Positions 52,873 to 62,192 of a DNA stretch of 64,000 bases are shown piece after piece (positions within the stretch are counted from its first letter, which is position 1; the number at the start of each line of letters is the position of its first letter). The notes under the pieces were generated by a model. The model searched no databases. It was given only the letters and a program-made list of their open reading frames with translations, and was not told where the DNA came from. The translations under genes and the position numbers were made by a program. The DNA is from Yanghanlia sp047501535 (GTDB lineage: Bacteria; Pseudomonadota; Gammaproteobacteria; Burkholderiales; Burkholderiaceae_B), in contig NZ_JAZDRJ010000012.1 of the NCBI RefSeq assembly GCF_047501535.1, positions 82,307 to 146,306 of the forward strand. The letters run 5' to 3'.

Positions 52873-53754
52873 GTGGTTCAGGCCCTCCATCAATCGACTA
52901 TAAAATCCCTGCCATTGCTGGGGCGCGGCAAAGTGCGCGACATGTACGCCGTGGGAGACGACAAGCTCCTCATCGTGGCGACCGACCGCATTTCCGCGTT
53001 CGATGTCATTCTCGACGACCCGATTCCGGGCAAGGGAGAAGTGCTTACCCGCTTGACCGACTTCTGGCTGGAAAAGCTCGCTCACATCATTCCTAACCAT
53101 TCGACTGGCATTGATCCCACCGAGGTGGTGGCACCTGAAGAACGTGATCAGGTCGTCGGGCGGGCCGTGGTGGTTAAGCGGCTGCGTCCCATTCTGGTTG
53201 AGTGCGTGGCCCGGGGCTATTTGATTGGTTCCGGCTGGAATGACTACAAAGCGACGGGCAGCGTCTGCGGCATTAAGCTACCAGAGGGCTTGCGGCAGGC
53301 GGGCAAATTGCCGCAACCTGTTTTCACGCCCGCCGCTAAAGCAGAATTCGGCCTGCACGATGAAAACGTCGATTTCGGCTACGTCGTGGCGGAAGTGGGC
53401 CAGGAACTGGCGGAAAAACTTCGCGATGTCACCTTGCGTTTGTATGCCGAAGCGGCTGAGTTCGCTGCCACCAAGGGCATCATCATTGCCGATACCAAGT
53501 TCGAGTTTGGCCTGGATGAAGCGGGCCGCTTGCACCTGATGGACGAAGTGCTGACACCCGATTCCTCGCGCTTTTGGCCCGTGGATGGCTATGCGGAAGG
53601 CATCAGCCCTCCGTCTTTCGATAAACAGTTTGTGCGCGATTGGCTGGAAACCCAAGACTGGGATAAAACTGCTCCGGCGCCGCGCTTACCAGCCGATGTG
53701 CTGGAAAAAACAGCAGCTAAATACCGCGAGGCGCTGGATCGCCTGAGCGCTTGA
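52873..53754 (+). CDS. purC: phosphoribosylaminoimidazole-succinocarboxamide synthase
   Basis: Joins aspartate to CAIR in purine synthesis. The 293-residue enzyme shows GRGKVRDMYAVGDDKLLIVATDRISAFDVIL, the ATP-binding start, VVKRLRPILVECVARGYLIGSGW and ADTKFEFGLDEAGRLHLMDEVLTPDSSRFW. The start is a GTG at 52873 with AAGGA upstream. Length fits the longer eukaryote-like PurC of betaproteobacteria. Part of the fba-purC-purE-purK run. Confidence 0.96.
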   Translation: MVQALHQSTIKSLPLLGRGKVRDMYAVGDDKLLIVATDRISAFDVILDDPIPGKGEVLTRLTDFWLEKLAHIIPNHSTGIDPTEVVAPEERDQVVGRAVVVKRLRPILVECVARGYLIGSGWNDYKATGSVCGIKLPEGLRQAGKLPQPVFTPAAKAEFGLHDENVDFGYVVAEVGQELAEKLRDVTLRLYAEAAEFAATKGIIIADTKFEFGLDEAGRLHLMDEVLTPDSSRFWPVDGYAEGISPPSFDKQFVRDWLETQDWDKTAPAPRLPADVLEKTAAKYREALDRLSA

Positions 53755-53770
53755 GTAGGGCAGGGCAACT

Positions 53771-54289
53771 ATGAACAGTAATACCGATACGCAAGCCCCT
53801 CTGGTAGGCATCATCATGGGGTCTTCCAGCGATTGGGACGTCATGAAAAATGCCGTTGCCATCCTGGAAGAATTCAGTATTCCACACGAAACACGTGTGG
53901 TTTCAGCGCACCGCATGCCGCTGGACATGGTGGAATACGGCGCCCAAGCCGTTCAGCGCGGCCTGCGGGCCATTATTGCGGGTGCAGGCGGGGCGGCCCA
54001 CCTGCCGGGCATGATGGCGGCGTTAACGCCTGTGCCCGTGTTCGGCGTGCCGGTACCCTCGCGCTACCTGCGTGGTGAAGATTCCTTGCTGTCCATTGTG
54101 CAGATGCCCAAGGGCGTTCCCGTTGCCACCTTTGCCATTGGCGAGGCAGGCGCAGCCAATGCCGCATTGCACGTGGTGGCCAATCTGGCCATGACCAACC
54201 CTGCCCTGCTTGGTCAGCTTGAAGAGTTCCGCAGTCGTCAGACGGATGCTGCGCGCGCCATGGAAGTGCCGCCACACGTACTGAAGTAA
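53771..54289 (+). CDS. purE: N5-carboxyaminoimidazole ribonucleotide mutase
   Basis: Rearranges N5-CAIR to CAIR. The 172-residue product has the family motif GIIMGSSSDWDVMKNA, the SAHRMP loop and IIAGAGGAAHLPGMMA, with the catalytic His in the first motif set. It lies 16 bp after purC and 26 bp before purK, its partner in the pathway. Confidence 0.97.
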   Translation: MNSNTDTQAPLVGIIMGSSSDWDVMKNAVAILEEFSIPHETRVVSAHRMPLDMVEYGAQAVQRGLRAIIAGAGGAAHLPGMMAALTPVPVFGVPVPSRYLRGEDSLLSIVQMPKGVPVATFAIGEAGAANAALHVVANLAMTNPALLGQLEEFRSRQTDAARAMEVPPHVLK

Positions 54290-54315
54290 GCATTCCGTAT
54301 CCACAAGGTATATAT

Positions 54316-55497
54316 ATGAGCAAACCCGGCTTTCAACCGGACATTCAACCCGGCGACTGGCTGGGTATGTTAGGGGGTGGCCAGCTTGGCCGCATGTTCT
54401 GTCACGCGGCGCAAAGTCTTGGGTACAAAGTTGCCGTGCTGGACCCAGACCCACACAGCCCCGCCGGGGCCGTGGCTGAATTGCATATTCAGGCGGCTTA
54501 TGATGACACCGAAGGGTTGGCTCAACTGGCGGCCCGCTGTAAGGCGGTCACGACCGAGTTCGAGAATGTGCCGGCCTTAAGCTTGGACAGTCTGGCGCGT
54601 ACGGTTCTGACACGGCCAGGTGCTCATGCGGTGGCCGTCGTTCAGGATCGCATTCGTGAGAAAGCGTTTCTTGATTCCAGTGGTGTGCCTGTTGCACCGT
54701 ATTGGGCGGTAGAGAAGGTCGAGGACCTCTCTCAAGCTGCTGATAGCCTTTTTCCCGGGATACTCAAGGCAGCACGGCTAGGTTACGACGGCAAAGGCCA
54801 GGCGCGCGTTGCCAACCGCCAGGAAGCCGAACAGGCTTTCTGCGATATGGGGGGCAAACCTTGCGTGCTGGAAGCTTTGCTGCCGCTGCAGCGTGAGATT
54901 TCCGTCGTGTTGGCGCGGGGTGCTGATGGAGCGACCGTGGTCTACCCGAGTGCCACCAATGAACATCGTGATGGCATTCTGGCCGTCTCCACTGTTGACG
55001 CTGCCGATGCCGGCGATGCGCTATCCAAGCAGGCAGGCCAAGCAGCTTTGCGCATTGCGCAAGCGCTGGAATACGTGGGCGTGCTGTGCGTAGAATTTTT
55101 TGTGCTTCAAGACGGCAGCCTGGTGGCAAATGAAATCGCTCCTCGCCCCCACAACAGCGGCCACTACACCATGAACGCCAGCGTTGCCAGTCAGTTTGAA
55201 CAACAGGTGCGGGCGACAGCGGGCCTGCCTCTGGCCGATACCAGCAGTTTGTGCTCGGTGGTGATGCTGAATCTGTTGGGCGATCTCTGGTTCGACCCAG
55301 TGACGTCCGCGCTGCGGGAGCCCGATTGGGCCTCTGTGTTGGCTGTGCCGGGCGCCGAATTGCATTTGTACGGCAAAGCCGAAGCGCGTCGGGGCCGCAA
55401 AATGGGGCACATTAACGTGCTGGGAAGTTCTTTGGCGCAAGCGCAGGAACGCGCTGCCCAAGTTGCGGCAGCGCTGGGCCTGTCATTTGAGGCATAA
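54316..55497 (+). CDS. purK: 5-(carboxyamino)imidazole ribonucleotide synthase
   Basis: ATP-grasp enzyme making N5-CAIR from AIR, bicarbonate and ATP. The 393-residue product shows WLGMLGGGQLGRMFCHAAQ, VLDPDPHSPAGA, TTEFENVP, GYDGKGQARV and EIAPRPHNSGHYT. The sua5 gene starts two bases past its stop, so they are probably co-transcribed. Confidence 0.96.
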   Translation: MSKPGFQPDIQPGDWLGMLGGGQLGRMFCHAAQSLGYKVAVLDPDPHSPAGAVAELHIQAAYDDTEGLAQLAARCKAVTTEFENVPALSLDSLARTVLTRPGAHAVAVVQDRIREKAFLDSSGVPVAPYWAVEKVEDLSQAADSLFPGILKAARLGYDGKGQARVANRQEAEQAFCDMGGKPCVLEALLPLQREISVVLARGADGATVVYPSATNEHRDGILAVSTVDAADAGDALSKQAGQAALRIAQALEYVGVLCVEFFVLQDGSLVANEIAPRPHNSGHYTMNASVASQFEQQVRATAGLPLADTSSLCSVVMLNLLGDLWFDPVTSALREPDWASVLAVPGAELHLYGKAEARRGRKMGHINVLGSSLAQAQERAAQVAAALGLSFEA

Positions 55498-55499
55498 GT

Positions 55500-56573
55500 A
55501 TGGCGTCGGGTGACTCTAGGGCCGATGCAAACGGCTCAGCGGCGCAGGCGGGCGAGCAAGCCGGCATGGGGCAAAAGCTAGAAACCGCCGCGCAGCGCCT
55601 GTTGGCGGGCGGCTTGGTTGCTTTCCCTACTGAAACGGTCTATGGCTTGGGGGCCGATGCCGAAAACCCCGCAGCCATTGCGCGCATTTATCAAGCCAAG
55701 GGGCGGCCTTCTAATCACCCGGTTATCGTGCATATTGCGCCTGGCGCCGACCTTGGCTACTGGGCGCAGAACGTACCTGATGCGGCGCGCATATTGGCGC
55801 AGGCATTCTGGCCTGGTCCGCTCACCTTGATCTTGCCCAGGGCACCGGGCATTCCCGACACTGTCAGCGGTGGGCAAGACAGCATTGGCCTGCGTTGCCC
55901 ATCGCACCCCATTGCACAAGCGCTGCTGCAGCGTTTTGCCGAACTCAAGGGGGGACAAGGGGGAGTGGCGGCGCCTTCGGCTAATAAGTTCGGACAGGTT
56001 TCACCCACCCAAGCGAAGCATGTTCGCAACGAGTTCCCCGAGTTTGACGAAACAGATTTGCTGGTTTTGGAAGGCGGGTCGTCTCAGGTGGGTATCGAAT
56101 CCACTATTGTGGACCTTTCGCGGCTCGACCAAGGCACGGGGCCTGTGCTGCTGCGCCCCGGTCATATTACGGCGGAAGAACTTGCCGCAGTGCTGGGCGT
56201 CATGCCTGCCTTGCCTGATCAGGCCGCACCGCGTGTGTCGGGTTCTCTGAAGGCGCATTACGCACCGCGTACGCCGTTGGCACTGGTAGAGCGTTCAAGG
56301 CTGGATGCTGTTCTGGCCACGGCAGCTTCCCGGGGTGAGCGTCTAGCGGTTGTTGTATTCCCGCCTGCTTCGGAAATTGCGACGCAGCAGGAAGGCGTGA
56401 CCTGGCATGAGTGTTCGCCCGACCGTGTGGAATATGCGCGACGTTTGTATGCCTTGCTTCGCCGGCTTGACCAGCAAGGCTATGACCATATTGTGATGGA
56501 AAGGCCGCCTGCTACGGCGGCCTGGCAAGCCGTGAACGACCGCTTAGGGCGCGCTGCTGCCGCTTTTGAGTGA
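55500..56573 (+). CDS. threonylcarbamoyl-AMP synthase, Sua5 type
   Basis: Makes threonylcarbamoyl-AMP for the t6A modification of tRNAs. The 357-residue product has the YrdC domain (about residues 25-210: LLAGGLVAFPTETVYGLGADA, KGRPSNHPVIVH, GPLTLILPR, VAAPSANKFGQVSPT, and IESTIVD) plus a C-terminal Sua5 domain (about 240-350), so it is the long Sua5 form, not TsaC. The start at 55500 gives a 22-residue lead; the ATG at 55566 is an alternative nearer the domain. Its end overlaps the convergent hydrolase gene by 30 bp. Confidence 0.92.
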   Translation: MASGDSRADANGSAAQAGEQAGMGQKLETAAQRLLAGGLVAFPTETVYGLGADAENPAAIARIYQAKGRPSNHPVIVHIAPGADLGYWAQNVPDAARILAQAFWPGPLTLILPRAPGIPDTVSGGQDSIGLRCPSHPIAQALLQRFAELKGGQGGVAAPSANKFGQVSPTQAKHVRNEFPEFDETDLLVLEGGSSQVGIESTIVDLSRLDQGTGPVLLRPGHITAEELAAVLGVMPALPDQAAPRVSGSLKAHYAPRTPLALVERSRLDAVLATAASRGERLAVVVFPPASEIATQQEGVTWHECSPDRVEYARRLYALLRRLDQQGYDHIVMERPPATAAWQAVNDRLGRAAAAFE

Positions 56574-57392
56574 GCCTTCCGCAGACTGCCCACTTTCGTG
56601 CATGAGTTCACGCAATGCATCGATAACGACCTGAGATTGGTCGCGATGCGGCGAATGCCCGCAAGAAGGGATTTCCAATAAACGGGTATTGGGTACCCGC
56701 CGCTTAATGCCGCGAATTTGCTCAAGGGTGCCGAATTCGTCGTCCACGCCTTGTATGGCCAGAACCGGGCAGCGGATGTCATCGAGAAATGCTTCGATGT
56801 TCCAGTCGCGAAACGCCGGCGTCAGCCAGGTTTCAGTCCAAGAGCGGAACACAGATTCGCCATCGCGGTGGTGGCGTGCCAAGCGGGTGGGGAAGTCTGT
56901 GTTTTGGTAGGTCTTGCGAGCTTCCCGTATGCCTTCCAGGGTGATGTCCTCGACAAAAATGTGAGGTGCGGCAACGGCGATGGCGCGTACATTCTCCGGA
57001 AACATAGCGGCATACAGCAAGGCGATGGAGCCGCCATCGCTATGGCCGTACAAAATGGGTTGTTCGTCGCCCAGACCCAGCGCTTCAAATAGTGTGGGCA
57101 GGGCATCGTGGGCCTGTACGTGCAGGTAATCAATGCCGCGGGCTTCATCAAGCGGCCGTGGCGTGCTCTGGCCATAGCCGTAGCGTGAAAAGACTAAGCC
57201 CCGGCAACCGAGTTCTTCACACACTTGTGCCGGCCAGTCGCGCCACATGGAAATTGATCCCAGCCCTTCATGCAGAAAGATGATCAAAGGCTGGCCAGTG
57301 CGCTCGGGGAAAAGCCATTGGTATTCGATTTCTATCGCCTTGCCCATGCTGTGGATTTCTATGAGACTTGGCGTGGTTGTTGTTGTGTTCAT
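56544..57392 (-). CDS. alpha/beta hydrolase
   Basis: A 282-residue alpha/beta hydrolase with the oxyanion segment LIIFLHEGLGSISMW, SRYGYGQS, the nucleophile elbow GHSDGG (Ser), and a C-terminal SCGHSPHRDQ with the catalytic His; the acid residue is likely the Asp in IQGVDDEFGT. Similar proteins are annotated as hydrolases of esters or lactones, without known substrate. The stretch up to 57546 before the next gene holds no other frame worth calling. Confidence 0.85.
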   Translation of the reverse strand: MNTTTTTPSLIEIHSMGKAIEIEYQWLFPERTGQPLIIFLHEGLGSISMWRDWPAQVCEELGCRGLVFSRYGYGQSTPRPLDEARGIDYLHVQAHDALPTLFEALGLGDEQPILYGHSDGGSIALLYAAMFPENVRAIAVAAPHIFVEDITLEGIREARKTYQNTDFPTRLARHHRDGESVFRSWTETWLTPAFRDWNIEAFLDDIRCPVLAIQGVDDEFGTLEQIRGIKRRVPNTRLLEIPSCGHSPHRDQSQVVIDALRELMHESGQSAEGSLKSGSSAP

Positions 57393-57546
57393 GCGTGCTC
57401 CTGCAGCCGTGCTTTCATGGTAAGGTCGAGCACGGTCAGCTATCCTCCATAGTGATCATTTCAGTATATCAGGGCGCCTGCGTTACGCTCTACAAAAGAG
57501 GCTGTCCAGGCTGCTCATCCAGTATCTCAATCGGAAACTCACGTTC

Positions 57547-57993
57547 ATGAAATTCAAGGATTTCGAAGTTGGCATGGTGGTGACGCATCCTCCCGTGGTG
57601 GTGACTCGCGAAGACATGCTGGCTTTTGCGCGTTCGTTCGACCCTCAACCTTTTCACGTCGATGAAGAGGCAGCTCGCGAGAGCCGTTGGGGCGGCCTGA
57701 TTGGAAGTGGCTGGTTAACGTGCGCGCTCGCCATGCGCATGGTCTGCGACGCCGCCCTCAAGGGCTCAGAATCATTCGGCTCACCGGGCCTGGAACGCTT
57801 GCGCTGGCCAAAGCCGGTGCGCCCCGGCGACGCCCTGCGGCTGGAAGCTACCGTCGATTCCAAGCGCGTGTCGTCATCGCGTTCCGATCTTGGCATCTTG
57901 CGCTGGACATGGCGCATGTTCAACCAGGACGACGAATTGGTGCTCGAACTTGAAGCCACCAATATGTTTGAGCTTGCCGACGAACAAGAATAA
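57547..57993 (+). CDS. MaoC family dehydratase
   Basis: A 148-residue hot-dog protein of the MaoC-like hydratase class: the F-E-V-G-M-V start (KDFEVGMVVTHPPVVVTREDMLAFA), FDPQPFHVDEEAARESRWGGLIGSGWLT, the usual D-x-P-x-H hydratase motif in the form FDPQPFHVD, and a C-terminal domain strand LVLELEATNMFE. It acts on acyl-CoA or acyl chains; no partner indicates the substrate. Convergent with gcdH. Confidence 0.85.
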   Translation: MKFKDFEVGMVVTHPPVVVTREDMLAFARSFDPQPFHVDEEAARESRWGGLIGSGWLTCALAMRMVCDAALKGSESFGSPGLERLRWPKPVRPGDALRLEATVDSKRVSSSRSDLGILRWTWRMFNQDDELVLELEATNMFELADEQE

Positions 57994-58080
57994 AAAAACC
58001 GGCCCTTCGAATTGCACCACATGTTGGACATGGATTCCAACCAGTGGGGTGCAATGCGTTTTGAGCCGGTGTAAAGCATG

Positions 58081-58098
58081 AAAAGGCCCTTGCGGGCC
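58081..58098 (-). terminator. terminator of the ThDP enzyme-gcdH operon
   Basis: GGCCC-GCAA-GGGCC stem-loop followed by TTTT on the minus strand, 24 bp past the gcdH stop. Between it and the MaoC stop a larger imperfect repeat (58012-58054) carries TTGCACC / GGTGCAA arms. Confidence 0.65.
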
Positions 58099-58121
58099 GG
58101 TACTGATAAAGCGATTTAAGC

Positions 58122-59312
58122 TTAGGAGAACGCCTGCAGGCCGGTCTGAGCACGGCCCAGAATCAGCGCATGCATGTCATGCGTGCCTTCGTAGGTATTC
58201 ACCACTTCCAGGTTGACCAGGTGGCGGGCTACGCCGAACTCATCGGAAATACCGTTGCCGCCCAGCATGTCGCGCGCCATGCGGGCAATATCCAGCGATT
58301 TGCCGCAAGAATTACGCTTCATGATAGAGGTGATTTCTACCGCTGCCGTACCTTCGTCCTTCATACGGCCCAGGCGCAGGCAGCCTTGCAGGCCCAGCGT
58401 GATTTCGGTCTGCATGTCGGCCAGCTTCTTCTGGATGAGCTGGGTTTGTGCCAGGGGGCGGCCAAACTGGAGGCGGTCCATTGTGTACTGGCGGGCCGTG
58501 TGCCAGCAGGCTTCAGCAGCGCCCAGAGCACCCCAGGCAATGCCGTAACGGGCTGAGTTCAGGCAGGTGAAAGGCCCACGCAGGCCGGTGACACCCGGCA
58601 GCATGGCGTCGTTGCCGACTTCCACTTCATCCATGACGATTTCGCCGGTGATGGAGGCGCGCAGGCCGACCTTGCCGTGAATCGTGGGGGCGCTCAGGCC
58701 TTTCATGCCTTTTTCCAGGATGAAGCCACGGATCTTGCCGTCGTCTTCGCCACCAACGACTTTGGCCCACACCACGAATACATCAGCGATGGGGGAGTTG
58801 GTGATCCACATTTTGGCGCCGGTCAGGCGGTAGCCGTCGGCGGTCTTTACGGCGCGAGTTTCCATGCCGGCAGGGTTGGAACCGTGGTTGGGCTCGGTCA
58901 GGCCGAAGCAGCCGATCCATTCGCCGGTGGCCAGCTTGGGCAGATACTTTTGTTTTTGTTCTTCAGAGCCGAATTCGTTAATGGGCACCATGACCAGTGA
59001 AGACTGCACGCTCATCATGGAACGGTAGCCCGAGTCGATGCGTTCGACTTCGCGGGCGACCAGGCCGTAGCTGACATAGTTCAGGCCGGCGCCGCCGTAG
59101 GCTTCAGGAATCGTGACGCCCAGCAGGCCCAGTTCGCCCATTTCGGTGAAGATGGCGGGGTCGGTATGTTCTTTACGGAAAGCTTCCAGCACTCGCGGCG
59201 CGAGCTTGTCCTGACAGTAAGCGGCAGCCGCATCGCGGATCATGCGCTCTTCTTCAGTGAGTTGGCTATCAAGAAGCAGGGGGTCTTCCCAGTTGAAGGT
59301 TGGTGCGGACAT
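58122..59312 (-). CDS. gcdH: glutaryl-CoA dehydrogenase
   Basis: FAD enzyme that oxidises and decarboxylates glutaryl-CoA to crotonyl-CoA in lysine, tryptophan and glutarate breakdown. The 396-residue product has the acyl-CoA dehydrogenase motifs (CFGLTEPNHGSNPAGMETRAV, MWITNSPIADVFVVWAK) and the glutaryl-specific C-terminal signature NTYEGTHDMHALILGRAQTG with the catalytic Glu. The ATG at 59312 is preceded by AGGA; the frame to 59333 is unlikely. It lies 54 bp after the ThDP enzyme gene, in one operon. Confidence 0.93.
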   Translation of the reverse strand: MSAPTFNWEDPLLLDSQLTEEERMIRDAAAAYCQDKLAPRVLEAFRKEHTDPAIFTEMGELGLLGVTIPEAYGGAGLNYVSYGLVAREVERIDSGYRSMMSVQSSLVMVPINEFGSEEQKQKYLPKLATGEWIGCFGLTEPNHGSNPAGMETRAVKTADGYRLTGAKMWITNSPIADVFVVWAKVVGGEDDGKIRGFILEKGMKGLSAPTIHGKVGLRASITGEIVMDEVEVGNDAMLPGVTGLRGPFTCLNSARYGIAWGALGAAEACWHTARQYTMDRLQFGRPLAQTQLIQKKLADMQTEITLGLQGCLRLGRMKDEGTAAVEITSIMKRNSCGKSLDIARMARDMLGGNGISDEFGVARHLVNLEVVNTYEGTHDMHALILGRAQTGLQAFS

Positions 59313-59366
59313 GAATTTTCCTGTAACGGTCAAGTGAATGAAACTGAGATTAAGGGAACTACCGGA

Positions 59367-61061
59367 TCAGCCTTGTTGCGCCTGCTGCCGGATGGCGCTG
59401 AGCGTCTGGGCTGGGGTAATGGCTTCTGGGTCCAGCAGGCAGTGCAGGATGGCCGGCTTGCCGCTGGCAAGAGCGCGCTCCAGAGCTGGGGCGAACTCAT
59501 CGGTGGATTCCACCCGTTCGCCGTGGCCGCCGAATGCCTGAGCGTATGCGGCGAAATCCGGGTTACGCAATGCAGTGGCGGATTCCCGGCCGGGGTAGTG
59601 GCGTTCCTGGTGCATGCGAATGGTGCCGTACATGCCGTTGTCGATGACAAGCACAATAATGGGCAGGTCGTATTGCACGGCGGTGGCAAACTCCTGACCA
59701 TGCATCATGAAGCAGCCATCGCCCGCGAAACACACCACGGTGCGGTGGGGGAATACGCGCTTGGCCCCCACAGCGGCCGGCAGGCCATAGCCCATGGAGC
59801 CCGAGGTGGGCGCCAGTTGCGTGCCATATTGGGTGAAGTGTCGGAAACGGTGCAGCCAGGTGGCGTAATTGCCCGCGCCATTGCACATAATGGTGTCTGC
59901 AGGCAGGACTTTATTCAGGTGACTCATGACCTGACCCATTTGCAGCGCACCGGGCAGGGTGATGGTGTTTGGGTTAGTCCATTGCGTGTAGCTTTCACGC
60001 ATGGCTTGCAGCGCGGCCGCCCACGCGGGTTGCCCAGTGGGGGCGGGCAAGGTTTCGAGCGCTTGGGTAAACGCCTTCGGAGAAGCATTCACGGCTTCCG
60101 AAGCGATATACACGCGGTTTAGCTCGGACGAATCCGGGTGGACATGTACCAACTGTTGCTGGGGAACGGGTATATCCAGCAAGGTGTAGCTCTGGCTGGG
60201 GATTTCTGAAAAACGCCCGCCAATCATCAGAATAAGATCGCTGTCGCGCACGAACTGCATGAGCTGCGGGTTGCTGCCCAGGCCGATGTCGCCGATAAAG
60301 CAGGCGTGATCAGTGGAGAACAGCATCTGGCGACGGAACTGTACGGCTACCGGTAAGTTCCAGGCCTGGGCGAAGGCCTGGAAGCGCGTTACGGATTCCG
60401 CATCCCAGCGGCTGCCGCCCAGGATGGCAACGGGTTGGTGCGCCTTGGATAAACGCGCCGCGATAGATTGCATCTGTGTTGCCGTGGGTGCGGATTCGGG
60501 CACCTGGTAACGGGGCGCATCAGCCACCTGTGCGACTTCGACCAGCATGTCTTCCGGCAAGGCGATGACCACCGGGCCGGGGCGGCCCGACGTCGCGACG
60601 TGAAACGCGCGGGCGACCAGTTCCGGAATGCGCTCAACCTGGTCGATTTCCGTCACCCACTTGGCCTGGGTGCCGAAAACCGCACGGTAGTCCATTTCCT
60701 GGAAGGCTTCCCTTTCACGCATGCCGCGTTCGATTTGGCCGACAAACAGAATAAGCGGGGTCGAGTCCTGTTTGGCGATATGGATGCCCGCCAGTGCGTT
60801 GGCAGCGCCCGGGCCGCGCGTCACCATGCAGATACCGGGCTCGCCGGTGAGCTTGCCGTGAGCATCGGCCATCATGGCAGCGCCACCTTCTTGGCGGCAG
60901 ACGGTGACATCAATCTGGTGGTCGTGCAGGCCATCCAGCACAGCCAGATAGCTTTCGCCCGGCACACAGAACACATGGCGTACACCGTGTGCAACGAGCT
61001 GATCAACCAGGATATGGCCGCCAATCCTGGCGGCAGGAGTCGAATTTGGGGATAAGTTCAT
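59367..61061 (-). CDS. thiamine diphosphate enzyme, acetolactate-synthase-like
   Basis: A 564-residue ThDP enzyme with the three-domain layout of acetolactate synthase/pyruvate oxidase: VFCVPGESYLAVLDGL and CRQEGGAAMMADAHGKL with the catalytic Glu in the PYR domain, a middle domain (about 190-330) and the PP domain with AGDGCFMMHGQEFATAVQYDLPIIVLVIDNG, the GDG-N motif. The exact reaction is open; the FAD-site residues of true AHAS are not evident. The ATG at 61061 fits the family. First gene of an operon with gcdH, divergent from a LysR gene. Confidence 0.85.
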   Translation of the reverse strand: MNLSPNSTPAARIGGHILVDQLVAHGVRHVFCVPGESYLAVLDGLHDHQIDVTVCRQEGGAAMMADAHGKLTGEPGICMVTRGPGAANALAGIHIAKQDSTPLILFVGQIERGMREREAFQEMDYRAVFGTQAKWVTEIDQVERIPELVARAFHVATSGRPGPVVIALPEDMLVEVAQVADAPRYQVPESAPTATQMQSIAARLSKAHQPVAILGGSRWDAESVTRFQAFAQAWNLPVAVQFRRQMLFSTDHACFIGDIGLGSNPQLMQFVRDSDLILMIGGRFSEIPSQSYTLLDIPVPQQQLVHVHPDSSELNRVYIASEAVNASPKAFTQALETLPAPTGQPAWAAALQAMRESYTQWTNPNTITLPGALQMGQVMSHLNKVLPADTIMCNGAGNYATWLHRFRHFTQYGTQLAPTSGSMGYGLPAAVGAKRVFPHRTVVCFAGDGCFMMHGQEFATAVQYDLPIIVLVIDNGMYGTIRMHQERHYPGRESATALRNPDFAAYAQAFGGHGERVESTDEFAPALERALASGKPAILHCLLDPEAITPAQTLSAIRQQAQQG

Positions 61062-61257
61062 GGTATCCAAGAATATGTGCGCCGGGCGCACAGCGCAATT
61101 GATAAAATCTCACATTGTCTTGCCTTCTGCGCAAGACAGCGTTTTTTCAACGTTTCTTTTATTGCCCATTTTAGGGAAGTTCCAGGCAAAGTCATCTACC
61201 CCGGCACTGAACTCGCGGGAGGGGGGCCAGCTGAGACAGCAAGGCGGTGATTGATTG

Positions 61258-61297
61258 CGCCTCAGTGGGCAAAGTGATTTCGCCTCGGTGGGCAAAG
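61258..61297. repeat. 17-bp direct repeat in the divergent lysR promoter
   Basis: CGCCTCAGTGGGCAAAG at 61258-61274 recurs at 61281-61297 with one change (A to G at the seventh base), period 23 bp. It ends 8 bp before the start codon of the LysR gene. Such phased direct repeats are candidates for a regulator site; the rest of the 243-bp gap shows nothing clear. Confidence 0.55.
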
Positions 61298-61304
61298 GAA
61301 TGAT

Positions 61305-62192
61305 ATGAGGCATGGAATTCCGAATTTGGGCGCGTTACAGGCATTTGAGGCGACGGCGCGGCTGGGTTCTTTTTCACGCGCAGCCGAAGAGCTCGCGCTG
61401 ACTCACAGTGCCGTTTATCGCCAGGTGGCAGGCCTTGAGGAAAGGCTGGGGGTGGCATTGTTCACGCGCGTCAGGCGGCGCGTGATGCTGACGGATGCGG
61501 GAGCGGAATATGCCGCTCGGGTGCGTCATCACTTGGACCAGCTTGAAAAGGATACGCTGGGTTTGATGTCGCGGGCTGGTGTGGGGCGTAATCTGCATGT
61601 GGCGGTGTTGCCCACCTTGGCCACAATCTGGCTGCTGCCGCGGCTGGCCGAATTTCATCGGCTGCGCCCGGATATTTTTGTCAGTCTATCGGTGCGCACC
61701 TTGCCCTTTCAGTTTAATGATCAGCCCTTTGATGCTGCCATCTATCATGCCGAGCGTATGTGGCCCGGTACGCGCGGCATCAAGCTATTTGACGAAAAAG
61801 AGCTGCTGCCGGTGTGCGCACCTGCTTTGCTGGCCGCCAGAAAGAGGGATAAAGATCCATTGGCGGGCATGCTGCATCTACATACGACTTCGCGGCCCGA
61901 TGCCTGGCGGCGCTGGTATATGGCGCATGGGCGCGACTACCTGCCTACCGTAAATGCCGGCCCCCGCTACGAGCTGTTCACCATGTCGCTGGCCGCTGTG
62001 AGAGAAGGCATGGGAGTGGCGCTGGTACCTCGGTTTTTGGTTCAGGATGCTTTGAGGTCGGGGGAACTGGTGATGCCGGTGGCGGCGGGCCTGGATGTTG
62101 AAGAAGCCTATTTTTTTAGCTACCCCGTCGTTAATGAGCCCAGCGAAGCGCTGTGTGATCTTGAGAAATGCCTGGAGGACTCAGTACGATGA
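61305..62192 (+). CDS. LysR family regulator, GcvA-like
   Basis: A 295-residue LysR protein starting IPNLGALQAFEATARLGSFSRAAEELALTHSAVYRQVAGLEERLGVALFTR (helix-turn-helix), with an effector domain to the end. It resembles the GcvA group by its opening motif NLGALQAFEATAR. Divergent from the ThDP enzyme-gcdH operon, so likely its regulator, and overlapping the ggt start by four bases, which suggests co-transcription with ggt as well. Confidence 0.9.
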   Translation: MRHGIPNLGALQAFEATARLGSFSRAAEELALTHSAVYRQVAGLEERLGVALFTRVRRRVMLTDAGAEYAARVRHHLDQLEKDTLGLMSRAGVGRNLHVAVLPTLATIWLLPRLAEFHRLRPDIFVSLSVRTLPFQFNDQPFDAAIYHAERMWPGTRGIKLFDEKELLPVCAPALLAARKRDKDPLAGMLHLHTTSRPDAWRRWYMAHGRDYLPTVNAGPRYELFTMSLAAVREGMGVALVPRFLVQDALRSGELVMPVAAGLDVEEAYFFSYPVVNEPSEALCDLEKCLEDSVR

